This document shows, one piece after another, positions 6,824-9,047 of a stretch of 9,047 nt of DNA (positions are counted from its first letter, which is position 1; every line of letters begins with the position of its first letter). Origin of the DNA: CAZHWR01 sp964536085. Its GTDB lineage: Bacteria > Bacillota > Clostridia > Oscillospirales > Ruminococcaceae. Below the pieces are notes generated by a model. It did no database searches. It was not told where the DNA came from and saw only the letters and a program-made list of their open reading frames with translations. The translations under genes were made by a program, and so were the position numbers. Where the stretch lies: NCBI GenBank assembly GCA_964536085.1, contig CAZHWR010000061.1:1-9047 (forward strand). The letters are read 5' to 3'.

Positions 6824-6943
6824 AAAAATAATATCGTGTTTTATCATATAAGTATAAATGGTTAATTGATTAGCGGTTTTATTATTTGGGCGAAATTATT
6901 CGGATAAATTTATAAAAGCTATAAAAAGTAAGGAGAGATCAAT

Positions 6944-9047
6944 ATGTTGAAGTTTAGCTTTAGAAGAACGTTTGCCGCTGTGCTTGCGGCGGCTATGAGC
7001 CTTAGCTGTGTTGTGACAGCATCAGCGGACGGCGCTCCTGATTCGGACATCACTGACTGGAATCCGTTAAATGCGGAGTTTACAATGTCGGCGGACGGTT
7101 ACACGATTTCAGGAAGCAACAACGAGTTTGCGCTGTCTGACAAAAACGCCAAGGATTTCACAATTGAGGCGGATATTACAATGCTCGGCGGTGAAGGTAA
7201 AGCTACGTTTGTTTACGGTGCTGCAAATCAGCGCAATACTTCGGGCTGGCGCGGCGTCGAACTGTATATCAAGGACGACAATTCCGCGTACATAAAGGCG
7301 TTTGTCGAAAACGGCGCGACGCTGATAAGCGACACGGCTATCGCGGGGCTTAACCGTTCGCAGAGCGTTAATTTTAAGATTCAGGTTTCCGGCAATCAGC
7401 TGACCGCGTGGGTGAACGGCAGCGAATACACAGCAAACGCGGACGACAGCTACGCGGGCGGCACGGTGGGAATTTTGGCGTACAACACCACCGCGAGGTT
7501 TAATCACATTCGTTTTTCGGGAAGCGAAGCCTATGAAGGATCGAAGATAAAAAACTGGTATGCCGCGGGCGACAGCAGGTTTGTTGAAACGAGCGAGTAT
7601 TATCAGCTTTACAAGCCGGGCGGAGACGCGTTTTTGATTTCGGACGTCGGCGCGACGGCGTTTGAATACGAAGCGAAGATGAAGATTGTTTCGGGCGACC
7701 GCGCAACGCTCACATACGGCAACGCAGAGCCGACGGTTTCAGGCTCATGGCACGGCGTCGAGCTTCAGTATGTAAATGATACAACGGGCAAAATCAACGC
7801 ATTTTTGGCTGGCGGCGATCCTTTTATAAAAGACGTAGAGGTTCCCGTTGACTGGAGCGGCTACACAACGGTTAAAATCTCAATGGACGAAAGCCGGAAG
7901 CTCACGGTATATGTAAACGGCGAAAAAATCGGCGAGGGTATCGACAATGATTATACCTGCGGAACGCTCGGACTGCTCTCATGGAATTCGATGGCGCAGT
8001 TTGCGGATATAAGCTATTCGCTGCCATCGGGAGAGGCGGTTTCGCAGATAGAAAGCTTTAATGCGCTGTCTGCGATGATTTCCAATACAAGCGACGGTTA
8101 TCTGATTTCAGGCGAAAACGACAATTTCGCGATTTCCGATAAAAACGCGCTGAACTTTGAGCTTTCAGCGGACGTTAAACCGATTAGCGGATACAAAATT
8201 GCAACGCTGACATACGGCAATGAAAGCCAAACTAATTCCGGCGCATGGCATGGCGTTGAATTTAAGATAACGGGCGAAAGCACGGCTTCTATGAAGGCGT
8301 TTGTTGTAAACGGTTCAAATATGTTTGAGCATGATTTTGACAACCTTGATTTGAGCGGATATGTGAAATTTACGCTGAGGGTCGTAAATCAGTTAGTCAC
8401 TGTAAGTATAAACGGTGAAACGGTCGGCACTTATACTGACGATACCTACAGCGGCGGCTATGCCGGACTCTTAACCTACGCCTCAGCAAGTTATTTTAAC
8501 AACATTATATATAAAAATCTTTCCGATACGGAAATCGAGTCGGTCACGGTCGACGGCGTTGTCGCTGAACGTTCGGACGACAGCTTCTCGGTCGTAGTCG
8601 ATAAAGCCGACGCACACGTTGTGAAGGCTGTTACGATCGACAGTGAAGCGGATGTGACGGTGGCCGAGGATAATAAATCCTTTACCGTTACCGCACAGGA
8701 TGGAACACAAAAGACATATACTCTTAATATAACCGAAAATATTTCTGAGCCCGATCCTGTAGAGCCGTCCGACCCAACTAACCCAGATGATCCGTCCGAC
8801 CCAACAGATTCCGATGAACCGTCTACACCGTCCGAGCCGACTAATCCGGGTTCAACGGATTCAGACGATACGAACAACACAGGCTCGACCACCACTCCCG
8901 CGGTTACAAACGGCACACAGGTAGTAAACGGCAAAACAGTGCTGTATGTAAACGGTAAGCAGGTGACCGGCACGCAGATTGTTACAATATCGGGCAAAAC
9001 ATACGCTGTAGTAGGCGGATATGTTAAGACAGGCAAAAAGCAGGTCG
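6944..9047 (+). CDS. Secreted protein with three LamG-like repeats and shared wall-binding cassette (partial)
   Basis: The frame is open from the ATG at 6944 to the window edge: 701 codons, 3' end missing. AAGGAG lies 8 bases upstream. A signal peptide covers about 1-28 (RR, hydrophobic core, TASA before Asp29). Three tandem beta-sandwich domains follow at about 45-192, 213-358 and 378-523. Each has a W-[RH]-G-V-E-[LF] motif (Trp102, Trp269, Trp435; period 166-167 residues), an [VI]-N-G strand near its end, and a closing AxFxxIxY/F segment. This fits the concanavalin-A-like (LamG) fold, which often binds carbohydrate. A smaller Ig- or cadherin-like beta domain (about 530-597) is followed by an acidic Pro/Asp/Ser linker (598-642) and the start of the basic C-terminal cassette also found in the upstream phosphodiesterase. 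No catalytic motif is visible, so it may be an adhesin or glycan-binding surface protein. Surface location is likely; ligand unknown. Confidence 0.85.
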   Translation, partial: MLKFSFRRTFAAVLAAAMSLSCVVTASADGAPDSDITDWNPLNAEFTMSADGYTISGSNNEFALSDKNAKDFTIEADITMLGGEGKATFVYGAANQRNTSGWRGVELYIKDDNSAYIKAFVENGATLISDTAIAGLNRSQSVNFKIQVSGNQLTAWVNGSEYTANADDSYAGGTVGILAYNTTARFNHIRFSGSEAYEGSKIKNWYAAGDSRFVETSEYYQLYKPGGDAFLISDVGATAFEYEAKMKIVSGDRATLTYGNAEPTVSGSWHGVELQYVNDTTGKINAFLAGGDPFIKDVEVPVDWSGYTTVKISMDESRKLTVYVNGEKIGEGIDNDYTCGTLGLLSWNSMAQFADISYSLPSGEAVSQIESFNALSAMISNTSDGYLISGENDNFAISDKNALNFELSADVKPISGYKIATLTYGNESQTNSGAWHGVEFKITGESTASMKAFVVNGSNMFEHDFDNLDLSGYVKFTLRVVNQLVTVSINGETVGTYTDDTYSGGYAGLLTYASASYFNNIIYKNLSDTEIESVTVDGVVAERSDDSFSVVVDKADAHVVKAVTIDSEADVTVAEDNKSFTVTAQDGTQKTYTLNITENISEPDPVEPSDPTNPDDPSDPTDSDEPSTPSEPTNPGSTDSDDTNNTGSTTTPAVTNGTQVVNGKTVLYVNGKQVTGTQIVTISGKTYAVVGGYVKTGKKQV
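7073..8515 (+). repeat. Three tandem LamG-like protein repeats
   Basis: Residues about 44-524 of the second secreted protein are three diverged copies of one domain. Anchor motifs are GWRGVEL, SWHGVEL and AWHGVEF, spaced 167 and 166 residues apart. Repeats 1 and 3 also share DGYxISGxNxxFAxSDKNA near their starts and look closer to each other than to repeat 2. The DNA is too diverged for recent duplication. Confidence 0.8.
8827..9047 (+). repeat. Shared C-terminal cassette, copy 2 (cut by window edge)
   Basis: Second copy of the cassette at 6033-6256, coding for the acidic linker and first basic units of the LamG-repeat protein. It stops at the window end exactly within the 34-base identical run, so the Lys-rich repeats very probably continue beyond it. 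Confidence 0.95.

Larger units (their letters stand above)
6604..6943 (+). other. AT-rich intergenic region between the two secreted-protein genes
   Basis: These 340 bases hold the terminator, a promoter with a perfect -10, a small hairpin at 6805-6823, and a ten-base direct repeat TCGTGTTTTA (6683-6692 and 6834-6843) placed either side of the promoter. A purine-rich ribosome binding site AAGGAG (6930-6935) lies 8 bases before the ATG at 6944. No coding region is visible on either strand. Confidence 0.7.

Noticed and set aside
3349..6909. GGATAAAT shared by both secreted-gene upstream regions (3349-3356 and 6902-6909)
   Set aside because: Only eight AT-rich bases, at different distances from the two starts; chance is enough to explain it.

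Overview
The window looks like a chromosomal segment from a low-to-mid GC Gram-positive anaerobe, most likely of class Clostridia. This is an inference from several signs: a pyruvate phosphate dikinase close to the clostridial type, the glmU-prs gene pair typical of Bacillota, strong purine-rich ribosome binding sites, AT-rich promoters of the -35/-10 type, and large modular secreted proteins with Pro/Thr/Ser/Asp linkers and C-terminal wall-binding-type repeats. The genus cannot be fixed from the sequence.

Layout, left to right. (1) On the minus strand is the first 140 codons of ppdK, which starts with GTG at 422 and runs off the left edge. (2) A 317-base divergent region holds candidate promoters for ppdK (leftward) and glmU (rightward). 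(3) On the plus strand are glmU (740-2128) and prs (2185-3141), 56 bases apart with no terminator between them. They are probably one transcript, closed by an intrinsic hairpin terminator at 3234-3266. They supply UDP-N-acetylglucosamine for the cell wall and PRPP for nucleotide, histidine and tryptophan synthesis. (4) Next comes a 1050-residue secreted glycerophosphodiester phosphodiesterase (3451-6603) with its own promoter and a very strong terminator. (5) A 340-base AT-rich spacer with a promoter follows. (6) Last is a second large secreted protein (6944 to beyond 9047), made of three tandem LamG-like beta-sandwich repeats. It is cut off by the right edge.

The left half is ordinary housekeeping. 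The interesting part is the pair of secreted proteins. They have unrelated N-terminal parts but end in the same C-terminal cassette: an acidic Pro/Ser/Thr/Asp linker, then Lys-rich beta-hairpin-like repeats. The two copies are nearly identical at DNA level, including an exact 60-base run. In the complete copy the final 175 residues contain no Asp or Glu and about 39 Lys. This suggests a polycationic module that holds both proteins on an anionic wall polymer such as teichoic acid, which would be a plausible substrate of the phosphodiesterase. The phosphodiesterase also appears to carry a second, catalytically dead phosphodiesterase-like domain before the active one. No mobile element, CRISPR array, tRNA or rRNA was seen.
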